Source: Herbaspirillum sp. AP02
Lineage (GTDB): Bacteria > Pseudomonadota > Gammaproteobacteria > Burkholderiales > Burkholderiaceae_D
Direction of reading: 5' to 3'
Assembly (NCBI RefSeq): GCF_015767275.1
Contig: NZ_JADWMY010000007.1
Location: 62,001 to 126,000, forward strand
DNA length: 64,000 nt
Positions within the stretch are counted from its first letter, which is position 1. The number at the start of each line of letters is the position of its first letter. The notes under the pieces are model-generated. The model saw only the letters and a list, made by a program, of their open reading frames with translations. It was not told where the DNA came from and did no database searches. Below, piece by piece: positions 37,358 through 48,314 of the stretch. Both the position numbers and the translations under genes were made by a program.

Positions 37358-37690
37358 AACGCGCGCCGTCTTTGATCGCGTAGCCATAGCCGACATGCAT
37401 CGTCGCCATCCACCAACGATGGCATGGCGACAATGCAATGCACAAAACCGGGGCAGCATCGACTACCCCGGCACACCTTTTCCTGCACCAAAAAGCAGCG
37501 GCGCATGCATAAACACGCTTCACTCCCCGTGATACCGCACTGCAACACCCTTCACCCTCGCTGTCCCCCTCCTGCACCACGCTCCGCGAAAACCCTTGCC
37601 ACACAAGGATCTCACCGCCAATAATCGTCGCCGGGTGTTGTATGCCAATCTTGTATATCAGCGTGGCACACAACTTGCTGATGAGGGGAC
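37358..37690. other. Intergenic region upstream of the GntR/amino-acid ABC operon
   Basis: About 330 bases, no gene recognised. It contains two close TTGTAT boxes (near 37639 and 37651) that could form an operator for the downstream GntR protein, and a sigma-54-like sequence at 37664-37679 described separately. Confidence 0.5.
37664..37679 (+). promoter_or_regulatory. Candidate sigma-54 promoter
   Basis: TGGCAC (37664-37669), five bases, TTGCT (37675-37679), the exact RpoN spacing. The implied start near 37690 would coincide with the GntR start codon at 37691, giving an almost leaderless mRNA, which lowers confidence. Confidence 0.35.
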
Positions 37691-38440
37691 ATGGGCACCA
37701 ATCCTTCCGTCAAGTCGTCGTCGCAGATTGCGATCCGCATCACCGAGGCCATCCTCGCCAAGCAATTGGCGCCGGGTACGCGGCTGGGCGAGCAGCAACT
37801 GGCCGACCTGTTCGGCGTTTCGCGTACCCAGGTACGCGAGGCACTGACGCGGCTCATGGCACGCGGCATCGTCACGGTCAGTGCGCGGCGCGGCTGGTTC
37901 GTCATCGAACCCACGCCGGAGCAGGCGCGCGAGGCCTTCGAGGCGCGCCGCGTGATCGAGCTGGGTCTGCTGCGACAGGCGCGGGTACGTCCGGTCAGCG
38001 GCGCGGCAATCCGGCAACTGCGCGAGCACATCGCTCGCGAAGAAGCCGCCATTGCCGGCGCCGACGTCGGGGCGCGCAGCTATCTGCTGGGCGACTTCCA
38101 CGTCTGCCTGTGCGAATGCCTGGGCAACTCGCTGCTGTCGGAAACGCTGCGCGACCTGACCGCCCGCACCACGCTGACGGCCATGCTGCACCAGTCGTCG
38201 GAGCAGGCGGAGGATTCGTGTTCGGAACATGTCCTGATCGTCGAGGCGCTGGAACGCGGCGAAATGGAACAGGCTGAGCACCTGATGCACGTCCACTTGC
38301 AACACGTGGAATCAGGTCTCAACCAGGTGCGCAGCAGCGATCCGCTGGAACCGCTGCGGCAGGCTCTGGCATCGGTCTCGCGGCAGGGGACCGCCCCGGA
38401 GACCGGCGCCTCCAGCCCGCCAGGCAAACGGCCGCAGTAA
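37691..38440 (+). CDS. GntR-family regulator, FCD type, of the amino-acid-type ABC operon
   Basis: A 249-residue transcription factor with winged helix (about 10-78, GEQQLADLFGVSRTQVREALTRLMARGIVTVSARRGWFV) and FCD effector domain (about 85-215, RRVIELGLLRQARVRPVSG, DFHVCLCECLGN, HVLIVEALERGEMEQAEHLMHVHL). The C-terminal 30 residues are Pro/Gly/Ser-rich. AGGGGAC precedes the ATG. It is followed after 57 bases by a four-gene ABC importer on the same strand and probably regulates it. The protein resembles the second GntR protein at 43947 in domain layout, and both flank genes for nitrogenous compounds. Confidence 0.87.
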   Translation: MGTNPSVKSSSQIAIRITEAILAKQLAPGTRLGEQQLADLFGVSRTQVREALTRLMARGIVTVSARRGWFVIEPTPEQAREAFEARRVIELGLLRQARVRPVSGAAIRQLREHIAREEAAIAGADVGARSYLLGDFHVCLCECLGNSLLSETLRDLTARTTLTAMLHQSSEQAEDSCSEHVLIVEALERGEMEQAEHLMHVHLQHVESGLNQVRSSDPLEPLRQALASVSRQGTAPETGASSPPGKRPQ

Positions 38441-38497
38441 GCGCCAGCACCGTGCGCAGGGCCACTCATCAACGTCGTCAACCCTAGGGAAACTGCT

Positions 38498-39280
38498 ATG
38501 AAACTGACCAAACTCCTGCTCGGCCTGATGGCCGGCGCCATGATGTTCTCCGCTTCGGCTGCCCGTGCCGACGCCCTGGACGATATCCAGAAAAACGGCA
38601 CGCTGCGCGTGGCCGTGCCGGCTGACTTCCCGCCGTTCGGCTCGGTCGACTCCGACCTCAAGCCGCTGGGACTGGACATCGACGTGGCCACTCTGATCGC
38701 CAAGAAGCTGGGCGTGAAGGTGGAGCTGATCCCGGTCTCCAGCGCCAACCGTATCCCCTACCTGACCACCAAGAAGGTCGACCTGGTCATCTCCAGCATG
38801 GGCAAGAACGCAGAGCGTGAGAAAGTGATCGATTTCTCGACCGCCTATGCCCCCTTCTTCAACGGCGTGTTCGGCCCGTCCGACCTGTCGGTGAAGGGCG
38901 CCGCCGACCTGGCCGGCAAGACCATTGCGGTCACCCGTGGTTCGGTGGAAGACCTGGAACTGACCAAGATCGTCCCGCCCACTGCGACAGTGAAGCGCTA
39001 CGAAGACAATAACAGCACCATCAGTTCCTTCCTCTCCGGTCAGGTGCAACTGGTGGCCACCGGCAACGTGGTGGCTGCGGCCATCATCGCCAAGAACCCG
39101 CCCAAGAAGCCCGAAACCAAGTTCCTGATCAAGGATTCGCCTTGCTTCATCGGTCTGAACAAGGGTGAAAAGAAGCTGCAGGACAAGGTCGATGCGATCC
39201 TGGCCGAATCCAAGAAGGATGGCAGCCTCAACGCCATCTCGCAGAAGTGGCTGGGCCTGCCGCTGCCGGCTGGCCTGTAA
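38498..39280 (+). CDS. ABC transporter substrate-binding protein (polar amino acid family)
   Basis: A 260-residue periplasmic binding protein with a Sec signal peptide of about 24 residues (ending SAARA). The mature part is a family-3 solute-binding fold: LRVAVPADFPPFGSV, GLDIDVATLIAKKLGVKVELIPVSSANRIPYLTTKKVDLVISSMGKNAEREKVIDFS, with the Arg that normally clamps an amino-acid carboxylate in ANRIPYL. It begins a complete importer (binding protein, two permeases, ATPase). The ligand could be an amino acid or, given the neighbours, an ureide-type compound. Confidence 0.9.
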   Translation: MKLTKLLLGLMAGAMMFSASAARADALDDIQKNGTLRVAVPADFPPFGSVDSDLKPLGLDIDVATLIAKKLGVKVELIPVSSANRIPYLTTKKVDLVISSMGKNAEREKVIDFSTAYAPFFNGVFGPSDLSVKGAADLAGKTIAVTRGSVEDLELTKIVPPTATVKRYEDNNSTISSFLSGQVQLVATGNVVAAAIIAKNPPKKPETKFLIKDSPCFIGLNKGEKKLQDKVDAILAESKKDGSLNAISQKWLGLPLPAGL

Positions 39281-39444
39281 ATTGCAATAGCCCCCGCAGT
39301 ACCCTGCATCGCCGGTCCGATTCCGCCCGGAACCGGCGATGCAGGCAGCACAAGACATACGCATCCAGAGCAAGAGCACCATCGCAGGGCAGGCGGACAA
39401 CCCGGCAGCACGCAGCACCATAAAGGCAGGGCAGACACGACATC

Positions 39445-40116
39445 ATGGCTTATCAATTCGATTTCCTTTCCACCCTCGACTACACCGACATCATCGTCAA
39501 GGGTGTGGTGACCACCATCGAGCTCATTGCCATCGGCGGCGTGCTCGGCGTGGCCGTGGGCATCTTCGGCGCCTGGGCGCGCACGCAGGGACCGGGCTGG
39601 CTCAAGCCCATCGTCAGCGCCTATGTGGAGATGATCCGCAACACGCCCTTCCTGGTGCAATTGTTCTTCATCTTCTTCGGCCTGCCTTCGCTGAACGTGC
39701 ACATCAGTGAAATCAGCGCTGCCATCCTGGCCATGGTGATCAACCTGGGCGCGTACAGCACCGAAATCATCCGCGCCGGCGTGCAGGCAATCCCGCGCGG
39801 CCAGATCGAGGCGGCGCAATCGCTGTCGATGTCGCGCATGCAGATCTTCCGCCACATCATCCTGCGCCCGGCGCTGCAGAAGATCTGGCCGGCGCTGTCC
39901 TCGCAGGTGGTGATCGTGATGCTGGGCTCGGCCGTGTGCTCGCAGATCGCGGTGGAAGAACTGTCCTTCGCCGCCAACTATATCCAGGGCCGCAACTTCC
40001 GCGCCTTCGAGGCCTACATCGTGGCCACCGCCATCTACCTGGTCCTGTCGGTCCTGTTGCGTCAGCTGCTGCGCCTGATCGGTCAAACCTTCATCACCGC
40101 CCGGAGGACCGCATGA
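39445..40116 (+). CDS. Amino-acid-type ABC transporter permease (first)
   Basis: A 223-residue inner-membrane permease of the His/Glu/Gln/Arg/opine family, with about five helices. The family opening TDIIVKGVVTTIELIAIGGVLGVAVG and the N-proximal EMIRNTPFLVQLFFIFFGLPS are present, as is the ATPase-contact EAA loop AAQSLSMSRMQIFRHIILRPAL. Its stop overlaps the next permease start by four bases. A 164-base gap separates it from the binding-protein gene. Confidence 0.9.
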   Translation: MAYQFDFLSTLDYTDIIVKGVVTTIELIAIGGVLGVAVGIFGAWARTQGPGWLKPIVSAYVEMIRNTPFLVQLFFIFFGLPSLNVHISEISAAILAMVINLGAYSTEIIRAGVQAIPRGQIEAAQSLSMSRMQIFRHIILRPALQKIWPALSSQVVIVMLGSAVCSQIAVEELSFAANYIQGRNFRAFEAYIVATAIYLVLSVLLRQLLRLIGQTFITARRTA

Positions 40117-40749
40117 TCTCGTTCACCACCTGGGACATCGTCCGCAACCTGATGCTGGCATGGCGCTGGACCATCCTGCTGTCGCTGGTCACCTTCATGC
40201 TCGGCGGCACGCTGGGCCTGATCATCCTGTTCATGCGCACCTCCCGCCAGAACTGGCTGCGCCAGGTCGCACGGCTGTACATCGAACTGTTCCAGGGCAC
40301 GCCGCTGCTGATGCAGTTGTTCCTGGTCTTCTTCGGCATCGCGCTGTTCGGCATCGAAGTGCCGGCCTGGTTGGCGGCAGGACTGGCGTTGATGTGCTGG
40401 AGCGCGTCGTATCTCGCCGAAATCTGGCGCGGCTGCGTGGAAGCCGTACCCAAGGGGCAGTGGGAAGCCTCCTCGGTGCTGGCCATGGGCTACTTCCAGC
40501 AGATGCGCCACATCGTGCTGCCGCAGGCCTTCCGCATCGCCATCGCCCCCACCGTCGGCTTCGGCGTACAGATCATCAAGTCCACCGCGGTGACGTCCAT
40601 CATCGGCTTCATCGAACTGTCCAAGGCCGGCACCGTCATCACCAACGCCACCTTCCGCCCCTTCACGGTGTTTGCCATCGTGGGCGCCTTCTACTTCGTG
40701 CTTTGCTGGCCGCTGTCCAAGTACAGCCAGTCTTTAGAAAGGAAATACA

Positions 40750-40769
<20 letters not shown>
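40113..40769 (+). CDS. Amino-acid-type ABC transporter permease (second)
   Basis: A 218-residue permease of the same family, starting at the ATG 40113 after CGGAGG. ARLYIELFQGTPLLMQLFLVFFGIAL and the EAA loop EASSVLAMGYFQQMRHIVLPQAFRIA mark it. It pairs with the previous gene to form the heterodimeric channel. Its 3' end overlaps the ATPase gene by 20 bases. Confidence 0.9.
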
Positions 40770-41484
<715 letters not shown>

Positions 41485-41516
41485 GCGACTGCACTGCATC
41501 GATTGCCGGATAGAAG

Positions 41517-41558
41517 ACACCCCAGGTACGGAAGATTTTCCGGACCTGGGGTGTTTTT
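41517..41558 (+). terminator. Rho-independent terminator of the amino-acid-type ABC operon
   Basis: ACACCCCAGGT (41517-41527) pairs with ACCTGGGGTGT (41544-41554), ending in a T-run to 41558. Confidence 0.92.
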
Positions 41559-41602
41559 ATTTGATGCCAATGAAAGCGCTCAAGCCGAGCCGAGACGCGT
41601 GA

Positions 41603-42148
41603 TCAGCGTTCGATCTCACACACCTTGCGATCATTCTCATAGAACACCACCGGTCCGGTGGTGAAGCGTTCCTTGGGAATGGCCACCATCAGGTAATCCT
41701 TGATGCGGTAGGAAGCGCCCGAGGCCGGGGCGCGATAGAGGTAGTTCAGGCGCAGCCGGCCATCGCGCAGGCGCACCGACAGCGGCGTGAAGACATGCGG
41801 ACGTTCGGCCGCATCCGGGGCGCTCATGGTGCGGGCCACCAGCAGGTATTGCTTGCGTTCGAAGTGATCGGCCGAGGGGCCGGTGGGGCGCTTGTCACCG
41901 TTGGTCGGGGCCGGCTGCATCCAGCGGTCCCATTCGCTGCGGCTGCGGATCAGGGCGCAGAAGACCGGCTGGCGCTGGTCGTCCCAGTTCTGCAAGAAGC
42001 CCTGGTAGGAACCGCTGAGGATGGTCTTGTAGGGGACCACGGTGGGGTCCTCCTCTTCGGTCCACGGCATCATGGAACAGCCGGCCATGGTGGCCAGCAT
42101 GGTTCCGGTCAACATCCACTGCACGGTACCCCTGATCGTGTTGCGCAT
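41603..42148 (-). CDS. Putative lipoprotein of unknown function
   Basis: A 181-residue protein with a lipoprotein signal: basic start, hydrophobic stretch and lipobox TMAGC at about 20-24 (LATMAGCSMMPW), so Cys24 should be acylated. The mature domain, with YKTILSGSYQGFLQNWDDQRQPVFCALIRSRSEWDRWMQP and FERKQYLLVARTM, is not one I recognise. Aromatic and Arg-rich strands suggest a compact beta domain. It lies alone between two convergent/divergent units, and no functional link to the ABC operon or deaminase is evident. Confidence 0.7.
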   Translation of the reverse strand: MRNTIRGTVQWMLTGTMLATMAGCSMMPWTEEEDPTVVPYKTILSGSYQGFLQNWDDQRQPVFCALIRSRSEWDRWMQPAPTNGDKRPTGPSADHFERKQYLLVARTMSAPDAAERPHVFTPLSVRLRDGRLRLNYLYRAPASGASYRIKDYLMVAIPKERFTTGPVVFYENDRKVCEIER

Positions 42149-43523
<1,375 letters not shown>

Positions 43524-43546
43524 TCGCAGCCCGCTTTCTGCCTCCC

Positions 43547-43571
43547 ACGCCCGGCCCTGGCCGGGCGTTTT
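43547..43571 (+). terminator. Terminator after the deaminase gene
   Basis: ACGCCCGGCC pairs with GGCCGGGCGT across 43547-43568, with TTTT at 43568-43571. Confidence 0.88.
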
Positions 43572-43891
43572 CTTTGGGCGCTGCGCTGGCAAGCACGCTT
43601 CTTGCATACGTGTGGCATTGAATTGGCAACCGTCCCGTCCGTGAATGGCGGCAACTGGACTACGCCATCGAGCAGGATTTTTGCCGGAAATTCCGAGATG
43701 AATTGCCGACAATCCGGGGAACGAAGATCATGCCCTGCAACATGCCGGCAACCACTGGCCCTCATGGCAGCAAAGGCCGACCGGCGCTGCATTGCAGCAT
43801 CGAAACACCGAGGATGACTGAACCAAAGGGGGACACATCCCTTTCTTTTTGGTGCAGAATAAGCCCCATTTTGTTGCATATCTGTTCCGAG

Positions 43892-43905
43892 ATTGTTGAC
43901 GATCC
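43892..43905. promoter_or_regulatory. Palindromic operator candidate upstream of the second GntR gene
   Basis: GATTGTTGACGATC, a 14-bp near-palindrome (one mismatch). It lies about 40 bases before the GntR start and matches two sites at 50972 and 51126, as expected for autoregulation by an FCD-type GntR protein. Confidence 0.5.
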
Positions 43906-43946
43906 TTGCACTTTCTCGTCATCCGGCAAAGACCTTCCAGACCAGA

Positions 43947-44729
43947 ATGACCAGCCAGAGCACGATCATCATGAACAAAGCCAACAAGACCGCCCGCCCC
44001 CCTGCCCCTGCCACACGTGCCAGTGCCAGTTCCGGTACCAGCGCCCGCGAGCGCGAACACACCGGGGCGGTCGAGGAAAGGATGTACCAGGACATCTACG
44101 ACGCCATCATGGAACACCGCCTGCCGCCGCGGACCAAGCTGACCGAGCAGACGCTGTGCCAGATCTACGACACGGCGCGCCACACGGTGCGCAAGGTGCT
44201 CTCGCGACTGGCCTCGGAGGGCATGGTGGACCTGGAGGCCAATCGCGGCGCCTTCATCGCCAGTCCCTCGCACGCCGAGGTACGCGACATGTTCGAGCTG
44301 CGCAACATCCTCGAACATGCGGTGCTGGAGAAGGTCGGACAGGCTGCCGGAACGCGCCAGATCGCCGGCCTGCGGCGCATGGTGGAAGAAGAGCGGGATT
44401 GCTATCTCAACGGCGACCGGCCGCGCTGGATCAGGCTGTCGGCCCAGTTCCACCTGGCGCTGGCCGAACTGACGGGCAACGCGCTGCTGGTGGAGACGCT
44501 GCGCAAGCTGGTCTCGCGCACTACGCTGATGATTGCCAAGACGGAGGCACCGGGCCACAACGCCTGTTCCTTCGATGAACACGAGACCGTGCTGGAAGCG
44601 CTGGAACAGGGCGACGTTGCCGCAGCCCAGTCGCATATGGCACATCACTTGCATTTGTGCGAGGACCGGGTACGGCCGGATGCGGATGACCAGTTCGATC
44701 TGCGTGCCGTGCTCGGCAAGGGACTGTGA
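43947..44729 (+). CDS. GntR-family regulator, FCD type, of the purine/allantoin cluster
   Basis: About 260 residues from the ATG at 43947; other in-frame ATGs at 43893 and 43971 are possible and no ribosome site is decisive. After a Pro/Ala/Ser-rich leader of about 40 residues comes the winged helix (about 50-115, TEQTLCQIYDTARHTVRKVLSRLASEGMVDLEANRGAFI) and the FCD domain (about 125-245, ELRNILEHAVLEKVGQAAG, QFHLALAELTGN, HETVLEALEQGDVAAAQSHMAHHLHL). It stands directly upstream of the NCS1 permease, allantoin-racemase-like and allantoinase genes on the same strand and is the best candidate for their regulator. Confidence 0.86.
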   Translation: MTSQSTIIMNKANKTARPPAPATRASASSGTSAREREHTGAVEERMYQDIYDAIMEHRLPPRTKLTEQTLCQIYDTARHTVRKVLSRLASEGMVDLEANRGAFIASPSHAEVRDMFELRNILEHAVLEKVGQAAGTRQIAGLRRMVEEERDCYLNGDRPRWIRLSAQFHLALAELTGNALLVETLRKLVSRTTLMIAKTEAPGHNACSFDEHETVLEALEQGDVAAAQSHMAHHLHLCEDRVRPDADDQFDLRAVLGKGL

Positions 44730-44897
44730 CCGCAGGCCGGCGCGCACACTGACTTCGACATCCTCCACAGTGAGGAAGAAGTCAGGAATTAGGAAAAGGA
44801 AGTGAGCAACACAAGGGCCACGTCGCGCGGCTCGTCGCAGTACCGACCGTGTGACCACCACCATGCCGCCAAGAGCATGCAGGAAGTCCGTCGAACT

Positions 44898-44915
44898 GCC
44901 CGGCCCGTGCCGGGC
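44898..44915. other. Inverted repeat in the leader of the NCS1 permease gene
   Basis: GCCCGGC (44898-44904), loop CCGT, GCCGGGC (44909-44915), about 45 bases before the start codon. It could be an mRNA hairpin or an operator; there is no U-run. Confidence 0.45.
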
Positions 44916-44959
44916 CAGGTTCGCCACACCCAACCTTTCTCTCTGATGGAGACCGGCCC

Positions 44960-46405
44960 ATGACTACCGACTCATCCCCCGCCCAGCGCCACAACCTCGC
45001 CCACGCCGACGATGCCAGGCTGACCAATGAAGACCTTGCCCCGCTGAAAAAGCAGACCTGGGGTTCCTACAATATCTTTGCCTTCTGGATGTCCGACGTA
45101 CACAGCGTGGGCGGCTACGTCTTCGCCGGCAGCCTGTTCGCACTGGGCCTGACCAGCTGGCAGGTGCTGATCTCGCTGCTGATCGGCATCAGCATCGTCT
45201 ACCTGCTGTGCAACCTGGTGGCACGTCCCAGCCAGGCGCATGGCGTGCCCTATCCGGTCATGAGCCGACTGTCCTTCGGGGTGCTGGGGGCCAACGTGCC
45301 GGCCATGATCCGCGGTCTCATCGCGGTGGCCTGGTATGGCATCCAGACCTACCTGGCTTCGGCCGCCTTCGTGGTGGTGGTGCTGAAGTTCTTCCCGGAA
45401 TTGAAACCCTATGCCGATGTCCACGTGCATTCCTTCGCCGGGCTCTCCGTACTGGGGTGGGGCGGCTTCCTGCTGCTGTGGGTATTGCAGGCGCTGGTGT
45501 TCTGGAACGGCATGGAGACCATCAAGAAATTCATCGACTTCGCCGGTCCGGCCGTCTACGTGGTCATGTTCATCCTGGCTGGCTGGATGATCTACAAGGC
45601 CGGCTGGCAGAACATCGGCCTGAACCTGGGCGAGATCAAGTACAGCGGCTGGGCGGCGGTATCGGTGATGATCACCGCCATTTCGCTGGTGGTGTCCTAC
45701 TTCTCCGGGCCGATGCTCAATTTCGGCGACTTCTCGCGCTACTGCCACACCTTCGCCGATGTGAAGCGCGGCAATTTCTGGGGGCTGCCGGTCAACTTCC
45801 TGGCCTTCTCGATCGTCACGGTGGTGACCACTTCGGCCACCATCGCGGTGTTCGGCGAACTGATCACCGATCCGGTGGAAACCGTTTCCCGCATCGACAG
45901 CACCACCGCTGCCGTGATCGGCGCGCTGACCTTCCTCATCGCCACCATCGGCATCAACATCGTGGCCAACTTCGTCTCGGCCGCGTTCGACTTCTCCAAC
46001 CTTTCCCCCAGCCGCATCAGCTGGCGCGCCGGCGGCATGATGGCGGCGACGGCCTCGATCTTCATCACGCCCTGGAACCTGTTCGGCAACCCGGAGGTGA
46101 TCCACTACACGCTGGACGTGCTGGGCGGATTCATCGGCCCCTTGTACGGCATCCTGCTCAGCGACTACTACCTGGTCAAGCGGCGGGAGGTCAAGGTCGA
46201 GGATCTCTACACCATGCGCCCCGAGGGCCGTTACTGGTACACCAACGGCGTCAACCGCGATGCAGTCAAGGCGCTGGTGCTGGCCGCGGCCATCTGCGTG
46301 GCCTGCGTGATGCTGCCGCAACTGCGTGCGGCGGCCGACTTCTCGTGGTTCATCGGCGCCGGCCTGGGCGCGATCTTCTACCTGAAACTGGCACGCAGGC
46401 GCTGA
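44960..46405 (+). CDS. NCS1-family nucleobase/allantoin:cation symporter
   Basis: A 481-residue, 12-helix transporter. The N-terminal NEDLAPLKKQTWGSYNIFAFWMSDVHSVGGYVFAGSLF is the NCS1 signature, followed by RPSQAHGVPYPVMSRLSFGVLGANVPAMIRGLIAVAWYGIQTYL and a helix-8/9 segment YFSGPMLNFGDFSRY. Family members import uracil, cytosine, purines, hydantoins or allantoin. The downstream racemase and allantoinase genes make allantoin or a purine the likely substrate. GGAGA precedes the ATG. It is the first structural gene of the operon. Confidence 0.9.
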   Translation: MTTDSSPAQRHNLAHADDARLTNEDLAPLKKQTWGSYNIFAFWMSDVHSVGGYVFAGSLFALGLTSWQVLISLLIGISIVYLLCNLVARPSQAHGVPYPVMSRLSFGVLGANVPAMIRGLIAVAWYGIQTYLASAAFVVVVLKFFPELKPYADVHVHSFAGLSVLGWGGFLLLWVLQALVFWNGMETIKKFIDFAGPAVYVVMFILAGWMIYKAGWQNIGLNLGEIKYSGWAAVSVMITAISLVVSYFSGPMLNFGDFSRYCHTFADVKRGNFWGLPVNFLAFSIVTVVTTSATIAVFGELITDPVETVSRIDSTTAAVIGALTFLIATIGINIVANFVSAAFDFSNLSPSRISWRAGGMMAATASIFITPWNLFGNPEVIHYTLDVLGGFIGPLYGILLSDYYLVKRREVKVEDLYTMRPEGRYWYTNGVNRDAVKALVLAAAICVACVMLPQLRAAADFSWFIGAGLGAIFYLKLARRR

Positions 46406-46435
46406 GTACCACCGCCACGTCATCAAGGAACTGCC

Positions 46436-47170
46436 ATGCGCATCAAGCTGATCAATCCCAACACCACCCTCTCGATGACCGAGGCCATGACCCTCTGCGC
46501 CCGCGCCGTGGCGGCGCCCGGCACCGAGGTCACGGGCGTGAGTCCTGAGATGGGGCCGGCCTCCATCGAGAGCCACTACGATGAAGCGCTGGCCGTCCCC
46601 GGCCTGCTGCAGGAGATCGAGCGTGGCGAGCGTGCCGGTTACGACGCCTACGTGATCGCCTGCTTTGGCGACCCTGGCCTGTCGGCAGCACGCGAGCTGG
46701 CGCGGGGACCGGTGATCGGGATTGCCGAAGCAGCCATGCACATGGCCAGCCTGATCGCCCCCTCCTTTTCGGTGGTGACCACGCTGGCGCGCACCAGCGG
46801 CATGGCCTGGCACCTGGCCGAACGCTACGGGATGCAGCGTTTCTGTCGCAACGTGCGGGCCTGCGAGATTGCCGTGCTCGAACTGGAAAACCCCGCCTCC
46901 GACGCCCGCGCGCGCATTACCGACGAATGCCGGCGCGCGCTGGACGAGGATGGTGCGGAGGCCATCGTACTGGGCTGCGCAGGCATGGCGGAGCTGTGCG
47001 CGGCGATTGGACGCGACATTGGCGCGCCGGTGATCGACGGCGTGACCGCGGCGGTCAAGCTGGCCGAATCGCTGGTGGCGCTGGGCCTGGGCACGGCCAA
47101 GCGCGGCGAGCTGGCAGCGCCTTTGCCAAAGGCTTACCATGGCTTGCTGCGGGAGTTTGCGCGCACCTGA
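46436..47170 (+). CDS. Asp/Glu/hydantoin racemase family protein, probable allantoin racemase
   Basis: A 244-residue protein of the hydantoin/Asp-Glu racemase family. The opening MRIKLINPNTTLSMTEAM is characteristic of hydantoin racemases, and the two catalytic Cys are in AYVIACFGDPGL and AIVLGCAGMAEL. In Klebsiella the related HpxA interconverts allantoin enantiomers so that stereospecific allantoinase can act on all of it. The allantoinase gene follows directly, and the NCS1 permease precedes it by 30 bases. General hydantoin racemase activity cannot be excluded. Confidence 0.82.
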   Translation: MRIKLINPNTTLSMTEAMTLCARAVAAPGTEVTGVSPEMGPASIESHYDEALAVPGLLQEIERGERAGYDAYVIACFGDPGLSAARELARGPVIGIAEAAMHMASLIAPSFSVVTTLARTSGMAWHLAERYGMQRFCRNVRACEIAVLELENPASDARARITDECRRALDEDGAEAIVLGCAGMAELCAAIGRDIGAPVIDGVTAAVKLAESLVALGLGTAKRGELAAPLPKAYHGLLREFART

Positions 47171-47234
47171 TTCCGGAGGCGGCGCCCAGTCGGACGCTGC
47201 GTTTTTCTTTTTTTGACAGCCTATTGAAGACCTT

Positions 47235-48167
47235 ATGTCACAGCAACAGACTTATCCACGCGACCTCGCCGGCTACGGTCGCAACCCGCCGCACGCACGC
47301 TGGCCCGGCCAGGCGCGGGTGGCGCTGCAGTTCGTGCTCAATTACGAAGAAGGCGGCGAGAACTGCGTGCTGCATGGCGATCCGGCATCGGAGCAGTTTC
47401 TTTCCGAAATCATCGGTGCGGCCGCCTATCCGGCGCGCCACATGTCGATGGAGTCGATCTACGAATACGGCTCACGGGCGGGCGTCTGGCGCATCCTGCG
47501 CGAGTTCGAGAAGCGTGGCCTGCCGATGACCATCTTCGGCGTGGCCATGGCCCTGCAGCGCGCTCCCGAGGTGACCCAGGCCTTCCTCGACCTGGGCCAT
47601 GAAATCGCCTGCCATGGTCTGCGCTGGATTCATTACCAGAACATGGACATCGAGACCGAACGCGCCCACATGCGCGAGGCGGTACAGATTTTCCGCGAAC
47701 TCACCGGCACCGCGCCACAAGGCTGGTACACCGGGCGCGACTCGCCCAATACGCGGCAACTGGTGGTGGAGCATGGCGGTTTCGCCTATGACTCGGATTA
47801 CTACGGCGATGACCTGCCGTTCTGGACCGAGGTACAGACCGCCAGCGGCGAACAGCGTCCGCACCTGGTCGTCCCCTATACGCTGGACTCCAACGACATG
47901 CGCTTTGCCACGCCGCAGGGCTTCAATACCAGCGAGCAGTTCTACCAGTATCTGAAGGATAGTTTCGACGTGTTGTATGAAGAGGGAGAAGACGCGCCGA
48001 AGATGCTCTCCATCGGCATGCACTGCCGCCTGCTGGGGCGGCCCGGGCGCTTCCGCGCCCTGCAGCGATTCCTGGATTACGTGCAGTCACATGACAAGGT
48101 CTGGATCTGCCGGCGCATCGATATCGCCGAGCACTGGCAGAAGACACATCCGTTCGCGCAGCGCTGA
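47235..48167 (+). CDS. puuE: Allantoinase PuuE (polysaccharide-deacetylase fold)
   Basis: A 310-residue metal-independent allantoinase, unrelated in fold to the amidohydrolase AllB. The family opening DLAGYGRNPPHARWPGQARVALQFVLNYEEGGENCVLHGD is intact, followed by ESIYEYGSRAGVWRILREFEKRGLPMTIFGVA, LGHEIACHGLRWIHYQ and GWYTGRDSPNTRQLVVEHGGFAYDSDYYGDDLPFW. It hydrolyses allantoin to allantoate, the step after urate oxidation. It ends the operon started by the NCS1 gene, is followed by a terminator, and is convergent with puuD for the earlier step. Confidence 0.94.
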   Translation: MSQQQTYPRDLAGYGRNPPHARWPGQARVALQFVLNYEEGGENCVLHGDPASEQFLSEIIGAAAYPARHMSMESIYEYGSRAGVWRILREFEKRGLPMTIFGVAMALQRAPEVTQAFLDLGHEIACHGLRWIHYQNMDIETERAHMREAVQIFRELTGTAPQGWYTGRDSPNTRQLVVEHGGFAYDSDYYGDDLPFWTEVQTASGEQRPHLVVPYTLDSNDMRFATPQGFNTSEQFYQYLKDSFDVLYEEGEDAPKMLSIGMHCRLLGRPGRFRALQRFLDYVQSHDKVWICRRIDIAEHWQKTHPFAQR

Positions 48168-48228
48168 AGACCGGGGCGCCGGGTTGCCGGGTTGCCGGAA
48201 GCCCTGCATGGAATCGGGATCAGGACCG

Positions 48229-48259
48229 ATGCCGCCAGCTTCTGCTGGCGGCATTTTTT
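48229..48259 (+). terminator. Terminator after puuE
   Basis: ATGCCGCCAGC pairs with GCTGGCGGCAT across 48229-48254, running into TTTTTT at 48254-48259. Confidence 0.92.
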
Positions 48260-48314
48260 CAGCCGGCCGACAAGGTCAGGAAAGACCGCGCCAGGCCAGG
48301 CCGGGCCAGGCCAT

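Noticed and set aside
44972-47140. 722-codon open frame antisense to the NCS1 permease and racemase genes
   Set aside because: Spans two recognised genes in opposite direction with no domain of its own.
48180-48312. Short GC repeats such as GGTTGCCGGGTTGCCGG and CCAGGCCAGGCCGGGCC
   Set aside because: Irregular low-complexity runs beside a terminator; too short and unspaced to be a CRISPR or known repeat family.
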